8,231 nt of DNA from Flavobacteriaceae bacterium (GTDB taxonomy: Bacteria; Bacteroidota; Bacteroidia; Flavobacteriales; Flavobacteriaceae). Shown here piece after piece: positions 5,390 to 8,231 of this stretch. The position numbers were made by a program, and so were the translations under genes. The notes below the pieces were generated by a model that was not told where the DNA came from, ran no database searches, and saw only the letters and a list, made by a program, of their open reading frames with translations. The stretch lies in assembly GCA_947472705.1 (NCBI GenBank), contig CANJDA010000096.1, forward strand, positions 1 through 8,231. Reading direction: 5' to 3'. Position 1 is the first letter of the stretch; each line of letters begins with the position of its first letter.

Positions 5390-6577
5390 CTTTATACTAG
5401 GTATCATAACCATCTCATCAGTATCTAATTGATAATCTATACCATCAAAACCAAATCCAAATAAATTTAGAAAATCTTGCTTATACCCAGCTAAATCACC
5501 TATTTGAGCAATATTTTCGGTTGTAGCAGTTTCCCATAAAGTTTTTACTTGTTTCTGTACATCTTCTCGCATCTCCCAATCATCTATTCTGATTCTCCCT
5601 TTATCGTCTGTTGGAATTGAATTACCATTATAAAGACGATCTGCAAAAAGCCTTTGTATTTGCTCAATACATCCTTCATGTAGTCCTTCGCTTTTCATTA
5701 TTTTATATAGTAATGAGATATATAATGGAATAACTGGAATAGCCGAACTAGCTTGAGTTACCAAAGCTTTATTGACAGAAACATAAGCTTTGACATCAAT
5801 TGACTTTAGACTATCTGTAATTTCAAATGCAGTTGCTTCTAAATCATCTTTGGCACGACCAATAGTTCCTTTTCTGTAAACTGCTTCAGTTACTTCAGGT
5901 CCAATATAAGAGTATGCAATTGTTTTGGCACCATTGGCTAGTACTCCCGCATTTTTCAGTGCATCCATCCACATTGCCCAATCTTCGCCTCCCATCACTA
6001 TAACTGTATTATCAATATCATCTTGATTGGCAGGCTCTATAGTTACTTGAGATACATTTCCTGTGTGAAAATCGACAGTTTTGTTTGAAAATGTATTGCC
6101 TATTGGTTTTAAAACGGAACGATGAAGTATGCCGGTTGTTGGATGCATTCGAACAGGAGAAGCTAAACTATATATAACTAAATCAACTTGACCTAAATCA
6201 GCTTTGATTAAATCTATAGCTTGCTGTTTTACTTCATTTGAAAAGGCATCTCCATTTATACTTTTTGCATACAATCCTGCTTTTTGAGCTTCCTTTTCGA
6301 ATGCAGCAGAATTGTACCATCCTGGTGTGGCAGTTTTTCCTTCTGCAGGTTCTTTTTCAAAAAATACACCTAATGTAGCAGCATTTGAACCAAAAGCACT
6401 TGTAATTCTTGAAGCAAATCCAAAACCTGTGGAAGCACCAATTACCAAAACCTTTTTAGGTCCATCAATATTGCCTTTTGATTTTATATAAGCAATTTGA
6501 TTTTTAATACTTTGCGCACAACCATCTGGATGAGCTGTTAAACAAATAAACCCACGCATTCTTGGTTCTATGATCAT
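5387..6577 (-). CDS. fabV: Trans-2-enoyl-ACP/CoA reductase, FabV/TER family
   Basis: This cytoplasmic enzyme reduces the trans-2 double bond of enoyl-ACP or enoyl-CoA, the last step of each fatty-acid elongation round; FabV-type reductases are typically insensitive to triclosan. The length of 396 residues matches the family and is much longer than FabI. The N-terminal stretch MIIEPRMRGFICLTAHP is typical and fixes the start. The nucleotide-binding loop is VIGASTGFGFASR (45-57). Glu74 in the segment VFFEKEP lies where the family's acidic residue favours NADH. The active-site pair is Tyr234-x8-Lys243, the spacing that separates FabV from FabI (Y-x6-K). The conserved VTQASSAIPVIPLYISLLYKIMK stretch covers about 273-295. 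Whether the physiological substrate is ACP- or CoA-bound cannot be read from sequence. It stands alone between recN and the repeat array. Confidence 0.96.
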   Translation of the reverse strand: MIIEPRMRGFICLTAHPDGCAQSIKNQIAYIKSKGNIDGPKKVLVIGASTGFGFASRITSAFGSNAATLGVFFEKEPAEGKTATPGWYNSAAFEKEAQKAGLYAKSINGDAFSNEVKQQAIDLIKADLGQVDLVIYSLASPVRMHPTTGILHRSVLKPIGNTFSNKTVDFHTGNVSQVTIEPANQDDIDNTVIVMGGEDWAMWMDALKNAGVLANGAKTIAYSYIGPEVTEAVYRKGTIGRAKDDLEATAFEITDSLKSIDVKAYVSVNKALVTQASSAIPVIPLYISLLYKIMKSEGLHEGCIEQIQRLFADRLYNGNSIPTDDKGRIRIDDWEMREDVQKQVKTLWETATTENIAQIGDLAGYKQDFLNLFGFGFDGIDYQLDTDEMVMIPSIK

Positions 6578-6621
6578 AAGTTATATAAATTAAGTTGTAT
6601 AATTTTCAGTTATTTGTGTTA

Positions 6622-6655
6622 CAAAAATAATAAATTTTAACGGTTAGTTGAGCAA
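6622..6655 (-). promoter_or_regulatory. Candidate fabV promoter
   Basis: The minus strand reads TATTTTTG (6629-6622), a full match to TAnnTTTG, with a TTG 23 bases upstream (6655-6653) inside the 3' end of recN. The spacer is at the long end of what is accepted. Transcription would begin near 6615 and give a leader of about 38 nucleotides. No terminator hairpin is seen between recN and fabV, so readthrough may add to expression. Confidence 0.5.
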
Positions 6656-8231
6656 TGCTTTGGCATGATTCAATGCTGAATCTGAAATTTCTTTTCCAGA
6701 AAGCATTTCGGCAATTTCATTTATTCTTTCCTCATTAGTCAGTAACTTCAGTTTGGACACAGTTGTATCATCTGAAACGGTCTTATATACTTTAAAATGT
6801 TGACTGCCTTTAGCCGCTATTTGTGGTAAATGAGTAATGGCAAAAACTTGCATAGTTGTACTCATTTCTAGCATGATTTCACCCATTTTATTTGCAATCT
6901 CTCCTGATACTCCAGTATCAATTTCATCAAAAATGATAGTAGGAAGTTTTGAGTATTGTGACAAAATTGATTTTACAGCTAGCATAATTCTAGACATTTC
7001 TCCACCTGAAGCTACTTTCTTCAATAAGCCATAATCGGTTCCTTTGTTAGCTGAAAATAAAAATTGTAAATTATCCTTGCCATTAGAATGGTATATTTCT
7101 GAGGCTTGAATATCAATTTTAAAACGAACATTGGGCATGTTAAGTTGGTCTAAAATAAATATCAATTTTTGACTCAAATTTGGAATAGCTTCTCTCCTAC
7201 TTTGGTTAATATTATCTGCTAAAGCATTTAACACTTGCTCAATATTTATAATACTGGTTTCAAGTGCAATTATTTCTTGTTCTAAAGTAAGAACTGAAAC
7301 AACTTTACCTTCTAATTCATTTTGAATAGCAATTAATTCTTCCACAGTAATCACTTGATGTTTTTTCTGTAAACTATAGATTAACTGGAGCTTTTGATTG
7401 ATTGCCTCTAATTTTTCAGGGTCATCAATAACCAAATCAAATTCTCGATTTAATTCTTTTACTATATCATCAAATTCAATTAATACTGAGTTGGTTCTTT
7501 CAAAAAGCGCTTGGTATTCGACTGAAATATTGCTGTTTTTTTGAAGAGTAGTTCTGAATTCTTTTAAGTTTTTTAGCAACCCAAATTGTTCTTCATTGGC
7601 TAATGCTAATAAAGAAGAAAGGTTTTCTTTGATGAATTCAACATTATTCAATGTTTCGTAATTTTTTTCCAAAACTTCCTGCTCCCCAGATTTTAAATTG
7701 GCAGATTGCAATTCGTTGTATAAAAACTCATTATAATCTTTCTCCTTTAATATGTTCGAAAGGTTTGATTTTTTATTTTCTAATATGTTTTTTTCTGACT
7801 TATATTTTTTTAAAATCAATTGATATTCAGCTACTACTGCTTGATTATTGGCAATTGCATCTATAATTTTAAACTGAAATTCTTCTTCTGAGAGTTCTAA
7901 AGTTTGATGTTGTGAATGTACATCTATCAAGTAAAAACTTAAATCTTGTAATTGTTGCAGATTTACAGGACTGTCATTAATAAATGCTCTAGATTTTCCA
8001 GAAGGTAATATTTCTCTTCGGATAATTGTATCCTCGTCATAATCTAAATCATTGGCTTCAAAAAATGATTTTAAATTATATTTTCCAAGGGAAAAAATAG
8101 CTTCAACAATGCATTTTTCTTCTTTGTTTTTAAGCGAAGTCAAATCGGCTCTTTTTCCAAGAACTAAACCTAAAGCACCTAAAAGTATTGATTTACCTGC
8201 TCCAGTTTCACCAGTTATAATTGAAAATCCA
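6644..8231 (-). CDS. recN: DNA repair protein RecN, N-terminus cut by window edge
   Basis: RecN is an SMC-like ATPase that helps bring together DNA ends during RecA-dependent repair of double-strand breaks; it acts in the cytoplasm on the nucleoid. The visible 528 residues lack only about the first 20 of a protein near 550. The Walker A motif GETGAGKS begins at visible residue 7. A Q-loop-like segment DVHSQHQTLEL is at about 104-114, then a long coiled-coil region of charged and leucine-rich helices (about 130-350). The ABC signature VASGGEMSR is at 406-414, Walker B with the catalytic glutamate in TIIFDEIDTGVSG at 431-443, and the switch histidine in AITHLPQ at 467. The reading frame is open through the right edge, so the ATG at 8143 is internal and not the start. 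No SOS-type operator can be judged because the upstream region is outside the window. Confidence 0.96.
   Translation of the reverse strand, partial: GFSIITGETGAGKSILLGALGLVLGKRADLTSLKNKEEKCIVEAIFSLGKYNLKSFFEANDLDYDEDTIIRREILPSGKSRAFINDSPVNLQQLQDLSFYLIDVHSQHQTLELSEEEFQFKIIDAIANNQAVVAEYQLILKKYKSEKNILENKKSNLSNILKEKDYNEFLYNELQSANLKSGEQEVLEKNYETLNNVEFIKENLSSLLALANEEQFGLLKNLKEFRTTLQKNSNISVEYQALFERTNSVLIEFDDIVKELNREFDLVIDDPEKLEAINQKLQLIYSLQKKHQVITVEELIAIQNELEGKVVSVLTLEQEIIALETSIINIEQVLNALADNINQSRREAIPNLSQKLIFILDQLNMPNVRFKIDIQASEIYHSNGKDNLQFLFSANKGTDYGLLKKVASGGEMSRIMLAVKSILSQYSKLPTIIFDEIDTGVSGEIANKMGEIMLEMSTTMQVFAITHLPQIAAKGSQHFKVYKTVSDDTTVSKLKLLTNEERINEIAEMLSGKEISDSALNHAKALLN

Noticed and set aside
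6837..7034. Short plus-strand reading frame
   Set aside because: It lies wholly antisense to the ATPase region of recN, and its product has no features of a real protein.
7651..7866. Short plus-strand reading frame with hydrophobic residues
   Set aside because: It is antisense to the recN coiled-coil region; the phenylalanine and leucine runs mirror lysine- and glutamate-rich codons on the other strand.
6644..8143. recN starting at the ATG at 8143
   Set aside because: The frame stays open to the right edge and encodes the Walker A motif upstream of that ATG, so the start is outside the window.

Overview
The window looks like chromosomal DNA of a flavobacterium (phylum Bacteroidota), most likely Flavobacterium or a close relative. 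The evidence is a strongly AT-rich composition, a secreted protein ending in a type IX secretion (T9SS) type A sorting domain, no recognisable Shine-Dalgarno sequences, and several matches to the Bacteroidota promoter -7 element TAnnTTTG. The exact genus is an inference.

All six genes lie on the minus strand. In order of transcription (right to left) they are: recN (DNA repair ATPase, N-terminus cut by the right edge); fabV (trans-2-enoyl-ACP/CoA reductase); a 447-bp intergenic region dominated by a 21-bp tandem repeat array; a secreted T9SS-sorted protein of unknown function; a strong hairpin terminator; a membrane-anchored family 2 glycosyltransferase; coaE (dephospho-CoA kinase, overlapping the glycosyltransferase by 4 bp); and a sensor histidine kinase whose C-terminus is cut by the left edge.

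The coding content is mostly housekeeping. RecN serves double-strand-break repair, FabV the last step of fatty-acid elongation, and CoaE the last step of coenzyme A synthesis. The glycosyltransferase and coaE are clearly one transcription unit. The kinase may be read through from coaE, but a consensus-like promoter and a 7-4-7 direct repeat of the kind bound by OmpR-family regulators sit just upstream of it, so autoregulation is plausible.

The most unusual part is the fabV-T9SS intergenic region (4940-5386). It holds ten contiguous 21-bp units (5121-5330) with no spacers, edged by a perfect GACATG-G-CATGTC dyad on one side and an 8-bp inverted repeat on the other. One plus-strand frame stays open through the whole array (heptads of the type SYVVSEL) but has no usable start codon. 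The array lies about 180 bp upstream of the surface-protein gene and directly after fabV. No defence system, mobile-element gene, tRNA, rRNA or CRISPR was seen.
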